Source: Viscum album | Taxonomy: Eukaryota > Streptophyta > Magnoliopsida > Santalales > Viscaceae | Direction of reading: 5' to 3' | Assembly (NCBI GenBank): GCA_963277665.1 | Contig: OY728157.1 | Span: forward strand, 370,712,067-370,776,066 | Length of the DNA stretch: 64,000 nucleotides | Part shown: positions 26,644 to 40,686 of the stretch, piece after piece | Layout: each line of letters opens with the position of its first letter | Position numbering within the stretch: the first letter of the stretch is position 1 | Notes under the pieces: model-generated | What the model was told of the DNA's origin: nothing | The model's input: the letters and a program-made list of their open reading frames with translations, nothing else | Database searches by the model: none | Position numbers and translations under genes: made by a program

Positions 26644-29600
26644 TGATGAAAAACCACCCTTTTTTAGAAGGTAAGATCCATGAAATTTATGAAGATGAAA
26701 TTTTTATATTAGGTATAAGTGTAATAAATGATCCTAAATCATATTAAGTGAACATTCTATTTTAATAAGACCATAAAACAATTAAAATTATAATATTTCA
26801 TGGAAAAAAATTCTAATCTTATAGTGTGAATATTTATTTTGAACTTATTTGGTCAGATTAATCCTAGAAAGATGTCTTCGAAATATTCCTTTAAAAATAA
26901 AATATATTGAATAATTGTAAATGCAGTATTCAAATATTTATAACATTTTTATAATGATTTGTTAATAACATTTTAATAAAAAAAATTAACTATTAATTTT
27001 ATATATTTAAATAAAATATCATTCAGAGGTAAAATGGGTATTTTTCAGAAATTGATTTTTTTTCTTCAGAAAACTATTTTTTCTTTAAAATTGAATATTT
27101 CCTATAAATTATAATTAATTAAAAAAAATAGTAACAAATGTTTTATATTAAATTTAAATATCATATGTCTAACTATATGAATTTAAATCTTTATAATGAT
27201 TATTATTATCTATATTGTTAATATTGGGTCATCTTATACTTGAAAAATACTTTTCTTGAAAAACATTTCTTCAACACAAATTTTGAGTTTATTTGAAATT
27301 GAAATTTTCCACACATATGATTTGAATTTGATAAAATTTATTCAATATTTTTAATGACAAAAATTAATATTAAGTCATAATACCATATTTATTTTTTCTT
27401 ATAATAATTATTAAATACATTAGAAATTAATTACCTTGGTTAAGGTTAAAATTTGATTTTATTTGTTGCATGTGACTTTATTAAAAAAAATTTATGAAAT
27501 ATAAAATATTAAATTTATAAATTATATTTAATATTTATAATAATTTTTTACAAATTATCTAATTATAATCATTATATTTCACACTTAATGGGTCTATTAC
27601 ATAGCAGAAAAAACTAGTTACAGTGCTAAAAACAAAAAGGGTAAAAGTAAGTAAACTTAGAGGATATGGGGGTAAAATGTTCGTAACATTTTTATTTTTT
27701 TGTATTTCAGGTGTTGTTAAACATTATAATCCTTATAATCCATCATTTATCAATTTTGGAGGCACATGGAGTGAGAGTGACTTCTATTTATTGAATAGTT
27801 TTGGGTATTTACAAAAACCTCACACCTCCTCAATTTTAACAGGGAAATACATCCCCTCACTTATTAAATAATATAATGAATTTTTGTATACATATAAACC
27901 AACAAAAATCCCTCCATAAATTAATAATAAACCTTTTAAATCTCTTTGTATCCAAAAAATAACAACTCGAGGGTACTTGACATGATATCCCAAGGAGTGT
28001 TCCGTATGAGAAGGTAATGAAGCACTTTTTTGTTGTCTTCTTTTACCACAATAAATTATGTAATAACCATTTAAAAGTAATAAGTAAATTATTTAATATA
28101 TAATAATATTTTATTATGTTTGTGATATAATATTTATTTGTCTCCTTCTTAATCAAAAGCGAAAAAATCCATCACTCGTATGTCTGGAAAATTATCACCT
28201 CATGAACTGATGTAATTTGGTTTCCATCATCGAATCACATGGATAATCATGATATTGGAAATAATTAATATAAATTATAAATATGACATGATATAATTTT
28301 TGGGAAATTAATATTTCAACCGCCTCTTTACAAGTCTAACCATTAATGGAATAGTATTATCGATCATGCATACGTATGACTTACCGTCTCCACGAAGCTA
28401 TGTGATTAATTTTCCATGTACATATTTAAATAATGGTTCCAAAAAATGAATTTAGTGATTTGATATTATATTTATAAAATTAATATCATTATTTATATAA
28501 ATTTTCAATATATTAAACACAAAATCCATAACTTTCTTGATGAATAATGTATGATAAAACCAGGTAATTAACTCCCAAAATAACGAAAATAATGAAATAT
28601 TATTAACAAATGGGTTGTAAGATGTTTTAATAGGATAATATATGATATTATAAATATGAATATCATTATGGAATTACTTAATTAACTTATTCAAACTATT
28701 ATATAATATTTTAAAACACGTTGAACTATTATAATTCTTCAGGTAAGGGATTTCATCTCAATTTCCATTTCATTGAGATATATATTTTAATATGAACTTA
28801 TTAACTATTATGAGGTGTATATACCGAAACATTGATGTATTTAACAAGAATAAATATTTATTAACGAGTTATAATGTTTCAATTCATGTTTATTCATTCA
28901 AGTGGTTACAATTTGAATGTTACCAAAGTGGTAAGAATCTATTTTATAGTTTCACTTTCTTTTGGGATTGCTTTTACTCTTTTTAAAGGATTATTATAAT
29001 TTATCCTTTATAATATCCAATAATTTTCTTATAAAAATGATATTTAAGGATTTTACACATTTTCATACAAATTATCCACTATTTAGTAATTGAATAAAGA
29101 AATGAATGTTTTAAAGAAAATTGATTTTATTTCTCACTAAAACGAATATATTTTTCTTCCATGAACAAGTTTTTCAAAATTATTTTTTAAAATTCCTTTT
29201 AAACAATAAAAATATTTATTATATAAATTCTACATTATCCTTGACTTTTATCAAATGTATTAATGGTATTATTCCATAGTTTCACAAAGGGAATGATTTC
29301 AAAAAAGCCAAAATGAATGGTTTCTAATGTATACAATGATAACATATTTCCCCCACCACCATAACCATTTTATGAAATATAGCTTATTATATATGTTTTT
29401 AATAGTTTTAAAAAAAATATTTTATGAAATATTATCTTAATATTTCACTTACATTCCTTTTATACTTAAAAATGTCTTGATTTTATAAAAAGAACCAATA
29501 TTCTTAGTGATTCGATGGTCACATGTCATTTCTTGATTAATTTTTTGATTATAATATTTATATTCATAAAATAACTTTATTTTGATAATTTTTCATTTGA

Positions 29601-30512
29601 AATTAAATTTATATTAAATACCAATATTATATAGATCATTGATATTATTATTTACTAAATTATACACCATCTATACATACAGTTTTTTCTATAAAAGTTA
29701 TTTGAATAGCTAGGGAAATAATTCAAAATTTATATTGTTTAATCAATATGGATATTTAATGGTAATGCATATAGATTCATGAATTCAATATACCACTTGA
29801 TGTATGAGTAATAGTTTGGACATAAAGATATGGGTTGGGCTTAAAATTATATAGTCCCTCGATACATCAGCATGTATCAAGAGTCAAATCAACTGGCCAT
29901 ATTAAATGGTTTTTCACCCATAGTTTTAAACTATATTGTGAAGGGCCTTAATGATATTGATATCATGATTTATGATATAATGAAATAAAATATTTATAAT
30001 ATCCTTCATTAAGAATTAAATTATTACAATACGTGATACTTTAATATTCATTGTATCCATGGATGAATTTTGTGATGAAGTTATGAATTGAATGGAATCA
30101 GTGTTATTTTATTTAACTTTCCATGTTTATTTTTTATTATATAATAATGATTGTAATATTAATTATTAAATGGAACGTGTGCTAAATTATTTAACATTCC
30201 ATTTTAATTATTCTTAATTTATTCATGATGGATTCCATTGTACGTAACCCTTTCGGATCAATTGGTTTCACTCTTATTTTGCATCCTTTCACAACGTTAG
30301 GATGAAGAATTATTTGAATGACTTCAAAGGTGTCGAATGTTTTCTATTAATATGTTTTTAATTTTCTCCCAAATATAAAATAGATATCACGTGTTTATCC
30401 GAATCTCCTATAGTATTAAACTGATTAGACTTATAGTATTTTACCCCTCTTATCTATGCCAATATAATAAATTAAACACCATATCCTGGATACTAGAGTC
30501 AAATTTGATACA
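26644..30512 (+). mobile_element. Element C 3' LTR
   Basis: Starts at about 26,644-26,647 ('tgatgaaaaacc') and ends 'gataca' at 30,512, followed by the CCATA flank and then element B's integrase. It pairs with 17,947-21,736. Short open stretches inside it (27,623-27,871, 28,792-28,986, 30,391-30,597) have no counterpart in the other LTR and are not genes. Confidence 0.85.
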
Positions 30513-30517
30513 CCATA
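30513..30517. repeat. Target-site duplication of element C, right copy
   Basis: 'ccata', paired with 'cccta' at 17,942-17,946. Confidence 0.6.
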
Positions 30518-31000
30518 ATGGAATGAGAATGGGTAGACCATGTAAACTAATCTATAATAACCCAAATTTCATATTTCCCACAATATGTATGAGGTAGAAT
30601 AATCACATAGTCGATAGAGATCTCATCCTCATTCCATACTCTGATGAAAAGTTTGTAAAGAAACATTGATGTTGTATGATTCCCTACTTTAGTCCATTAG
30701 TAGGTAAAAAAATGGGATACCAAATCTTCAACCATGAATCTCATTTCATGCTACTTTTACTAACTCCTTTGAGCATAAAACATCTAGGTAGAACTTATTG
30801 AATGAACTATCTAGAACAATTCCAATCATGCATCACCTCCTACCACAAGATCAAATGACCCACAAACTGCCTCCAAAGGAAGAGGGCACCATCAGGAGAT
30901 CGAGACCAATAATTGAGGGAATCCCCACCATTTCAACATTTATAATCTACGGGAAGTTGGGATTTGATTCTTACTCACCCTGAACCTAATCCATAATGGA
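30518..31000 (-). pseudogene. Element B: integrase zinc domain and core start
   Basis: Read on the minus strand. A zinc-domain stretch with 'GYNKFYLDVLCSKELVKVA' lies near 30,750-30,810, then 'WNEDEISIDYVI' near 30,610-30,650, and 'YEIWVIID-FTWSTHS' at about 30,525-30,575, where the D of 'VIID' is the first catalytic aspartate. The frame then runs into element C. It resumes at 17,946 with the region normally following '-THF-P'. A 61-codon open stretch on the other strand (30,798-30,983) is a shadow. Confidence 0.82.
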
Positions 31001-31099
31001 GTGTGTGACCTAAACACTTGTCAGGGAAACTCACAATGTATCCTCTAATATCATCAACCTAGTTAAAAAAACAAACTTATCAAACTCCACTCATCCAGA

Positions 31100-31640
31100 A
31101 ATTCATTAACTATCCGAATCAATAAATTATTACTCAATGAATTAGTGGAGACATTACCCTTATAATTAGTATTAGTGATATCAAAATAAATGTTCTGAAG
31201 GTACTATACTAAGAATATCTACCTAAGGTTCAATTTAATCTATGTGAATATATAATTCATTCTATTATTATCTAAATAGAGTTTAAATTGTTCCCTAAAG
31301 AGGTAATGGAACTAAGTCATCAATGCATGCATCACAACTTCCAACTCTATTTTAGGGGTGGGTTAAGTCCTATCATGTTGGAATAGATTATTAGATCCAT
31401 AGGCCATGATATGTTCATCCAGAATTACCTGACAAATCATCCACACACATGAGAAAACACATTACACTGCATATACAATATTAGGCTCAAAGAGAATCAA
31501 AACTCAATTTATTGAAATACGAACCTACAGATCCTCTAAAGAATTATGACACTTCACACTCCACTTAAACAACACCCTTTCACGAGTCAATGATACCAAG
31601 GTTTAAGGTAACGTAGAGAAGTATAAAAAAAGAACATGTA
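31100..31640 (-). pseudogene. Element B: RNase H remnant
   Basis: Minus-strand frame contains 'DEHIMAYGSNNLFQHDRT' near 31,370-31,425, then 'KIELEVVMHALMT' and 'FHYLFREQFKLYLDNNRMNY' near 31,240-31,345. These match the family's 'VIAYASRQL--HE--YP-HDLEL-A-V-ALK-WRHYL-G--f-iyTDH-SLKY'. The TDH aspartate is read as DNN. The order on the minus strand (RT, RNase H, integrase) is normal for Ty3/gypsy. Confidence 0.8.
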
Positions 31641-31689
31641 ATAAAAAAATAATCATAAAATTATCATAATCTAGATTGCATTCTTCATC

Positions 31690-32545
31690 CACTCACAATA
31701 CATAACTTCTTGGATCTTCAAAGGATCCCCGGGAATCCATTTCATTGAAATCACATAGCCCAAAATATTTACCTGTTAAAGAATGAACATACTTTCACAC
31801 AACTTTTTATATAGACTATTCACCTTTATGTTTCCAAAAGTAACACTCTGATGGTCTTCAAGGCCTTCCTCTCTCTTGAAATATCATACGATGTTATCAA
31901 AAAAACACTAATAAAAAGGAGTCGAACAGAGGTGAAATATATGGTTCATAAATACAATAATGATCATTTGAACATTAGTAAACACAAAAACACATAGCTA
32001 ACTACTTAAAGAGACCATAAAAGCTCTTAAAGGTTGACATAGGAATATCCTCTTCCGAAAAATTCAAATTGTGATCCGCAAACCTAGGAATTTTTTTGAA
32101 AACCTCGATGCTCATTTGAGTTGATCAAAATGATCATCAGTTTGAGAAAAAAAATTATTTAATCTTTATGGCCATTCGATTACATTAATGATATTTTTCG
32201 AAAATTTGGAGAGTTCCATATGATTTCATTCAAGAAATAACTGGTGATTATTATAGTGACATTATATAATGAATAAATCAATTAATTTCAAGGTCCTCTA
32301 ATTAAACCTTTAACTCCTTCAACATATTAGGATTCATATGGTATTATTACAAATAAATGTCGATTATCCTGAATAGTATATAAATAGTGATCTCAACTTC
32401 TTGTAAAGGTGATAACCTATAAAAATAATCATGAAACACCATTGGATAATATTCTAGAACAACTTTAAAATTAACATCTAAACCCCTCTTCACACCATAA
32501 AAGAAAAAAGAAGAATAGCTGACACAAAATTGATCCGACAACTAG
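31690..32545 (-). pseudogene. Element B: reverse transcriptase remnant
   Basis: Minus strand. An open stretch at 32,347-32,541 gives the protease-RT linker ('VVLEYYPMVFHDYFYRLSPL', where the family has 'V--FPDVFP--LPGLPP'). The palm is decayed. The catalytic site is 'VFFDNIVYFKR'-like near 31,890-31,907, with the second aspartate changed to asparagine. The thumb follows ('SLYKKLCESMF', 'ILGYVIS') to about 31,700. The loss of a catalytic aspartate, together with stops and frame changes, makes it inactive. Confidence 0.78.
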
Positions 32546-32549
32546 AGTG

Positions 32550-33450
32550 ATGAGTCTTTCCCTCCCTATCCTCGAATCTCACTCACCCTAAAATACACGA
32601 GTTATCATATTATGAGACATAAACCTGACCATATGATTCTGAAAATCAATATAACTGTGAAACAGATCATCCAATCCATTTTTTGATGAGATCAAAAACA
32701 TATAAGTCCAATATGAGGAATTCCCACACAAATTCAATTTCAGTGAATAAAACTAAGAACATTCTGAACTTCAAACCTTCTTAATTCATCATTCATGATG
32801 AGTTATGTGGTTATATAATGAATATAATCAACTCTAATCCCATACCCAAATAATCGACACACATTAATGAAAAAAAAAATGGTAACCACCCATATCAAAC
32901 AAGGATAAATTCATAGAATAAGTGATAAACATCATACCTTTAATAGTTCCAACATGGATTCATAGTCCCTAGTTGTCATAACTAACACATAGATACACCC
33001 AAACATAGTCTTTGCTTATAATTTCATACAGAGATGAGAATCCCCTCAATACTGAGGGGGAGATCCCATACCTTTATAATTCTTATATTGTATCTATAGT
33101 CTCTTAAAAATTTAGAACCAACTTCACTCTACAGAAGGGAGGTCTTTTAGAGTTTTTGATGATTACTTAGTTGAAAACATTGGTGGAAAATCCTAACATA
33201 AAACTAGATAATTAGTTTTGGTTTGACCAGACCTCACATAATTATATAATGTCATTAACTTACACATAGAAGAATCCCGTGACACTTAACCTAATGATTG
33301 ATGAGCCCCCTTACCACTACTCCAACAATGTTCATCTAACATCCTCTCCTAACTTGTGTAATAACTCTAGATACTTCTCACTAATGTAGAAAACCCCACC
33401 AAGTCATGTCTTCATTTCAAGGTCCTTCTTACTAATAACCTCTTTATCAA
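32550..33450 (-). pseudogene. Element B: protease and gag C-terminal region, decayed
   Basis: Lies between the recognised gag and the RT linker. On the minus strand it should hold the gag zinc knuckle and the protease. I could not read either motif, so the call is by position only. Confidence 0.4.
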
Positions 33451-33950
33451 TTACCTCTTTATAAGTCGTTAGTCAATGGTTAATATTTATTGATTTGATA
33501 TATAGCGTCAAATCCATTTTAAAATTACTCTCTTTGAGATATTCATTCTAGAGATGTTCAAAATAAAAATTATCCAACTCAGTAAACTGATTATCATAAT
33601 TTATCCCCGAATAGTCACCTTTCTCCAACATCATGGACTCATATGCCTTCACCAACAGTGATGTATCTGGATAAAATATACTGATTAAAATCCCTCTAAA
33701 ACAATAATATATGATATACTTATTCTAAATTTAATGCATTATAGAATAGCACTATAACCTACATAGTCCATAAAATATAAAAGTAGTGAATCCTAATTTT
33801 AAATCCTCAAGAGTATTCATAAAATGTGAGATATCCTTTATCCATTCAATCTATTCTTCAGGCTCATGGGTAAATCTATCACAAAAGATGTCAAATGTAT
33901 TTTAATTATTGACCTTCTTAGCATGGCCAAATATTTATTTCTATCTTATT
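33450..33950 (-). pseudogene. Element B: gag capsid remnant
   Basis: Minus-strand frame contains 'THEPEE-IEWIKDISHFMNTL' at about 33,810-33,870, 'DTSLLVKAYESMMLEKGDYS' near 33,610-33,665 and 'FTELDNFYFEHL' near 33,545-33,580. It then ends around 'LTLYIKSININ' (33,480-33,510). These are the conserved blocks of the Retrotransposon gag domain (EAE-W---ie-, K--E---L-QG--sV-eY---F--L). Single stops interrupt it. It lies about 700 bases after the primer-binding site. Confidence 0.75.
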
Positions 33951-34646
33951 TAACCCTATTAGATTGGGGATTCAATTTTATAGAATGATTATTTGACCAA
34001 ATTTGTGTCAATTTGGGGGGTTTCATATGGGGCATGCTCAACAGATCCCTCTCTACAGATAGAAGTTTTCTTTTTAGGAGAAAGCTTCAGCATAATATAA
34101 GTTCAAACATATTCAATACAAAATTAAATCGTAGAAAACATCAAATAAACCACAATAAAAAAATATCATTGCTCTCAATCAAATAGAATCATCATAAATT
34201 ACACTATAAAACAATGTAGGCATAAAAATATGAAAATATTTAACATTTTCCCACTGTTCATGGTTTGGATGCATGAGTAGAAAAACTGTGTGCCAATTGA
34301 GTGAAAAAAAACTAAAATATATTAGAGGTGGTAACATGGGTTCTGAATGGTTTCCCCAAACTATGATCCTAAATCATCTACCTCTTATTTTTATCCTCGT
34401 TTTATAATAAAACTCAAAATTTCTCAAAACCTATCATGGTTTTTTCACAAAACCCATATCCATTTATGAAAAACATGAAGTCTCATCAAAAAACCAAAAT
34501 AGGGTTCGAATCATAAATGAAACTCTTTACTACCCATGGAGTCTCAAGGTTGAACATGATTAATAGTTATTCATGAAATCCTAAATACCTATCTTCTAAG
34601 AACCATCGATCTTAGTTGCTATATACCATAGACCCCCAAACAATAA

Positions 34647-34662
34647 GAGCAATCTGATACCA
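34647..34662 (-). other. Element B primer-binding site
   Basis: Minus strand reads 'tggtatcagattgctc', an almost exact initiator-Met tRNA complement. It sets the direction of B and the inner end of its 5' LTR. Confidence 0.88.
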
Positions 34663-36999
34663 TTTTATAATAAACCATTCCTATTCGAGACAACCCATCA
34701 ATTTATCTGGCACACTATAAGGCATAAATCATGTTCCATATCACCACAAGTCGGTGAAAAGCATAAGGGAGTTACAAATAACCATTTTAGAATGGATTTA
34801 TCCTTAAAAATTTTGAATGAACCTTACATGAATTATAAGGCCCTATCAACTAATAAAAAACATAGAAATATATAAATATATATCTCTTAAATGAAATAAA
34901 GACTAAATCAGATGCCATAACATCATCAGATCAATAGTTTTAAAAAATATATATACCTAGGCTATCCATAGTCAAAATATAAAATTGGGAATGAAACCAA
35001 AAACTATCTATATATCAATTCCTAATGATAAAAAATCACCAAACTTCTCCATAATAGATAAAATATAATAGGCAATTTCATTTCCATCCCCAAATGGCCT
35101 TTTTCATAAGATAATCAATAATTCCCATTGAACTATAAGTTTCCCTTTCTCTTAACTATATTTTATTATATAAGATCTACATATTTCTAAATTTATATAT
35201 AGGTTATGAGGTAAAAAGCCCAGTAGGATTCCACTATGAATCTATGTAAGGATACTACCCATGCAACTTATAAATTTGAGTTTGAAAATTTATTTTTAAA
35301 ACCATGTTCATTTGGAACAACACATTAGAAATCCCCCTGGATTTTATAAAAAAACTCTATTTTCAAAATGTGGTAGATAAGGCTCAAATAATGAATTAAA
35401 TCCACACATCATAATATGTTTGAGACACCCAAACATGGAATAAACTTTTTCATAATCATAAATATCATTATTTAGATAACCAAATAAAGTAAATAACATA
35501 AGAATAATATATCATAACCAAACAAGGCAATAGATCATTTAAAAATCATAAAAAACCCAATTCGGAAGAAGACGTAAAAACCACCATATCTATATAATAG
35601 TAATATATCATAACACAGAAGGTCCCTAGGTTTACTATTTTCTATGTTAATGCAACATGTTTTGGAAGCTCCATCAGTTTCCCAAAGATCAACCTTCTAA
35701 TAGCTCAATTGGTCCCTTGAGAAACATCCTTTCCATGGTCTCCCTCAGTCTATATACATAAAACTCATACCATGGGTCCTCTCAGTCCCATGGATAACAT
35801 TCATCCATGGACTTTATTGGACAATATGGACAATGTTTCATATATATTTGAGAACATTGTACATGACAAAATCTACCTATCCAACAGAACACAAAACAAA
35901 TGTCTCCCATGTGCTACTCAATTCCAAAAAAAATTACATCAACATGTGCCAATAACATAATCAATTTTAGATCCAATATCAAAAACCTTTTATTCCCAAA
36001 AAAATTATCATTTAACCCCACAAAATAAAAACTTAAAAACCTTTTCAAAAAAATCATTTGAAATCATAAAACCTCTTTGATCCATTTTATCAAACAGGTG
36101 AAGGGAATCAAAGATAAATACATTTTATGATAAACTATTAACCATTAAATTACTAACCCATTTCTATGATCACAATAAGCATGGATAAAAAATCAATAAT
36201 AAATAAAATTAGTAAAAATTTAATTTATTAATGACTTAATGAAATTAATGATCTATGAAAATCCAAGAAAAAATACCATTAAATAGATTCACCTACAATG
36301 ATACTAATCAAAATCATTTTCCTTAATATAAAACCACAATATTAGAGTAGGAGAGGTGCTCACACAAATAATTCCATACTGAAATATTACAAAACCAATA
36401 TAAAATACTCTAGGTTTGGAAAAATGAAATCTAGGTTTTATATTATCAAATAAAATAGAAGAATAAGGGTGAACAAGGGGGAAAGAAGGATAAATCATTA
36501 ATAAATCAAGATCAAGTCGTCCTAAATCAAAAACAATCCAAGAAGAATCCACAAAAATAAATGAATATAAAGATCCAAGGTATATGGGAGAACATTCTAT
36601 TGAGAGTGGGAAGAAATGAGGGATAAATCCTTAATGATTTCTCAGGTAAAATAGTTAAAATACATTTTTTAATGATATAGAAAAACTAAAAGGTTTGGCC
36701 ATGCAGTTAAAGAAATTGTACACTAATTATAAATGAAATATTTGCTCTCAAAAACACAACCTACACTATTTCTGGAGATTCTAACATGTTTAACAAATAA
36801 TTGTTAATCCATGAAAATTCCTATTTCCCCCTAATGATCCCTCTATCATGGTTAACCTCTGAGTTTTCACTAACTACGCACTACCCATGTGTTAGGGTCT
36901 TACCCCCCACACAAAAATGAGGTTGTCAATATAAAATTCATGAAAGATAAAAAATAATAAAAATCAAAATAATATATACCAGTAAACTAGTAAGTGTCA
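34663..36999 (-). mobile_element. Element B 5' LTR
   Basis: Minus-strand LTR of about 2.34 kb. It begins at 36,999 ('tgacac' on the minus strand) and ends at the primer-binding site. It pairs with 14,609-16,957, and the plus-strand D LTRs are diverged members of the same family. The left LTR start 'tgacacc' matches here as 'tgacact'. A minus-strand open stretch of 82 codons at 36,304-36,552 is not conserved in the other LTR. Confidence 0.82.
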
Positions 37000-37004
37000 T
37001 GGGA
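37000..37004. repeat. Target-site duplication of element B, right copy
   Basis: 'tggga', paired with 'tgggg' at 14,604-14,608. Confidence 0.5.
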
Positions 37005-38204
37005 GTGACCCAATGGGTTTGGTTGAGAGCAATCTAGGAGGTAAATTTGTTATAAACATAATATGGATTACTAGTTGATTCCAACCAAGTATGTCTTGGA
37101 TGAGCCTATTAAGACCAAATTAGTTTACTAGGGTACTCATTATGGTGGTTTTGGTATTTATTTAATGATCCTTGGTTGATACATTTATTATAACTTCTTA
37201 AAATTATATTAGTTTAACTATGTTACTAATGTATTCATGGTTGTATTATTTTAACCACACCATCTTTACATGGAATTGTGGCTACATATTTATATAATAT
37301 TTTATCCTATTATTGTTTAGTTTTTTATTCTTAATTATTTGTCAATTTGTTTTGGAAACAGTAAATAAAAAGTGGATAAATAACTCATATTTTATTTTTA
37401 TAAACATGGAAGAAACTCTTTCAAATATTTCAATGTATCTTTTTTCCTAAATGGACTTATCACTTTTAGTTTCCATAAAAGTGGTAATAGTTTATTTATT
37501 TAATAAATAAATGTTAATTTTTATTATATTACCTCAAATTAAAAAATATATTTTTTTAATATATTTCAACCATGAAATTATGAAATTAATTGTAAGAGGA
37601 ATTTTATAAACTCTTTGGTGAAATCTTACATGCCATGTTTTAATCACACCCTACATACATATCCTATTATGTATGTTGTTTTTATGTTTTCAAATTGGAA
37701 ATCAGGGTATGCTATATTATTTTTTAGTGTCCCTTGGTGATACATTTTATGGATGTATTGGGATGTGGAGGGGACCTTATATCATAAAGAGATGACCACG
37801 TGTTGGTTTGGGTTTCATGGTTTCTCTTGGGATATTTTTATATCATCTACTTCATCGATAATATTATTTTAAAAACTTTTATATCAGAGATTATTATGTA
37901 TATATTTTTATGTTTAAATTTATATGTTTGTTTGGATGTTTTTTCCTGATGTATTATTTGTTTTTTAGTTTATTGAAAACTTTTTATTTGTACAAAAATG
38001 GATGTCAATTATATGGAAAAACCTTGTGAGATTTGTAGTAAATGTCCCTTATTTATTTAATTATGTTAATGGGTGAAAACATTACCATATGGTTTGAATT
38101 TATTCCCTAGAACTAGATTCCTGACCAGGGGATTAAGAATACCCCTTGGGAAATATTTCAAGATGATAAGGTATCATGGAATGCTTACGCAGTCTAATTA
38201 TTCA
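37005..38204 (+). mobile_element. Element D 3' LTR, right part
   Basis: Continuation of 13,070-14,608 beyond element B. It aligns with D's 5' LTR (8,708-9,911) at an offset of about 28,300. The right end (38,200-38,206, 'taattattca') is placed where the D 5' LTR meets its primer-binding site. Confidence 0.7.
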
Positions 38205-39239
38205 CAAAAATAATATTTCACTACGATTAGATTACATATCCTAAGTGATAGATAGAATCTTAAATTATTATACTAATTTTATTCAACGATTATGATCATG
38301 GTAATATCTTCTTCAAATGATGTTCATTACTTTTATTGGAGTAGTATGAGAAATGAAATAGATAAGAACAAGTTTCTTCTTATTAAAAATTTTGGTGTTA
38401 TTATTATAAAGGGTGTATAGATATTACCTGTATTATGTTTAATTTTTGGTTATTTAATATAATAAATTTTTGTTTGGGATGAAAAAAACCATAAACCAAT
38501 GATGAAATCAATACAATTGGGTATAAAAATCATATATATGTGTGTGGTGTGTTCTTTTTTATTTCTGTACAACTTTTGTGTATATAGATTGAGTGTGAAT
38601 TCTATTACTGAGATCTTGTAACCATAATAAGTTAAAAGGTACAAGAAAAAAGATTTAATTGGTAAATAGTTATACACACAAATTCACACCACATTGATGT
38701 ATAGTTACACTGATCCTATAGGGTAAAACAATTATTATTCAAGAAAAGTTGTATATATGATTTTATTCTCTTTCATAGAAAGGTCTGAGTATTGAGTTTC
38801 TTATTCTAAAAACATCACCAAATGTAGAGTTCAGATAGATTTATCAATTATTGTTCTGAATGTCACCTCATCTATATCTCAAAAAATATGAATAAATAAG
38901 GATATGAGAAAAGTGAATAATAAATACCTCATATATAAAAAGGAATACTCCTCACTATCCACATGTTTTAATCATAGATAAATTAGATCTGGAATGGATG
39001 GTCATGATCAAGTTGTTAAATCTAGTAGTGATAAGATAGAAAATTATTTAACCTTTAGAGTTTCAATGTTATTATATGAATATAAGGTTCATAATATTTG
39101 TTGACAAGAATTTTCTCTATATTAACCAAGTAAAAGTGGCTATGATCGTATTCCTAAGAAATCACATGTTGATAAATATCATGTTTTGAAAAGAAACAAT
39201 AATAATCTTTTGGAATTTGTTTTCACTTTTATTTGATTC
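38205..39239. other. AT-rich stretch, nothing certain
   Basis: To the right of element D. At 38,830-39,230 there are semi-open plus-strand stretches (for example 'SGMDGHDQVVKSSSDKIENY' near 38,990-39,050) with stops. I do not recognise the product. A 75-codon minus-strand stretch at 38,450-38,677 is AT-rich noise. Confidence 0.3.
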
Positions 39240-40010
39240 CCTTTTAGAGTCCTGCAGGAGGAAATTTTTGGGTTGAAAGACTTATTTCTACAATATTTTT
39301 TTAAAATAACAATACACACATATATATTTTTTATCAATGATTGTTTTGAAGTTGATTTTTTATAAAATTTTCTGTTCTATGAATACTCATTCTAATTTAC
39401 ATTATGTTAATCATAAGAAATAATCCAAGTAAAAGTTTACCAAAATAAAAGTTGTAATTATGTTTTATTTATAAGATATTTTTTTTCTTGGAATATATTT
39501 TTTGGATGAATTGAATTTGTGTCTTTTTATTCTAGATAACGGGATATATTGGAATTGAACAAATTAATGGATAGAATGATAATAAGAGTAAATCCATCAG
39601 AAAGAGTGGCTTATTTTTCTCATATAATTGCACCTAGACTTGATAATCATGAAATTTTAATGCTTGAATTAGTTACAATATACATTTAGAAAATCAATAT
39701 TGAGATCAAGGGGAATAATAAAATAAGAATAAAAAACTATCTCAATGTTGTAAAGGTTTTGACTTCTATAAATTCTCATTTCATTATGGGCTTCCATTTG
39801 TAAATTTTTAGAGTGTTTTTTTATTACTTGATTTCATGTGTGAGGATCACTTATAAATTATCTTAATATATTTTTATTGTCTTCATTTTTTATAATCAAT
39901 ATGATAAAGTGATCCAAAGGACAAAGAGATATAAAGTAAATCTAATTAGTCATGTTCAAGGGATTCTAGGGTTTTGGAAGATAATCCTATGAATAGTCAT
40001 ATAATTAAGG
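39240..40010 (+). repeat. Unit 1 of a ~1.45-kb tandem duplication (exon-like)
   Basis: Shares colinear blocks with 40,687-41,460 at a steady offset of about 1,447: 'gggttgaaag' (39,268 / 40,716), 'aaaagttta' (39,431 / 40,877), 'aataagagt(a/g)aatcca' (39,582 / 41,029), 'tccaaagga' (39,914 / 41,361). Two blocks follow intron-like ends ('cccttttag' at 39,247, 'tattctag' at 39,537). The second reads 'IRVNPSERVAYFSHIIAPRL' at 39,578-39,637, then 'DNHEILMLELVTIYI'. I do not recognise the family. The pattern suggests a duplicated, decayed exon-intron segment of a host gene or a captured gene. Confidence 0.55.
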
Positions 40011-40686
40011 ATATGTAATGTTTGGTATAAATATATTATATTCACTTTATGTTAATGTTAATACATCACATAGTTGAGTTGTTGTATATTTTTGTTTCAT
40101 TCTTTAAAAATTTCTATTTATATATAGTTTTATAGTTACTTTGTTTTTATATATAGTTTCTTAGTCACTCTATTCATAAGAATATCTTTCTGATTTCTTA
40201 CTCGTTGTTTTTATCAAAATAATATCATTATGAATGTTTGTTATATTTACTCATTATTTAATTTATTTTTTTAATAAAGAGATTGAATTGAATAATAATT
40301 TATAAAACTAAATTATAGTCAACTATTGTAGAATATATGTCATTCATTCTAAGGTAAGTTTTCTATGAGAGCATTTTTTTAATTTATTTTATAAAAACGA
40401 CTTATTTATTTCATATTTTTAAATTTTAAACACTTAAAAATTATTTTGACATGATAATGATTTATGTAATTCGTTTATGTGTGTAATATGTTTTTTATCT
40501 TATTTAAAAGTTTTGTGCATAATTTATTTTAGGTGTTATTACTTTCAATTTAAATAAAATTTTTATTGTTTTTGAAAAAAAACTAAGGGGATGAAACATA
40601 GAGAAAAAAGTCATTTTATGGAGGTGGAGTTTTGTAATAATGTATTTGTATGTTTTTAATCATATGTGTTTCTATTTGTGTGTGAG

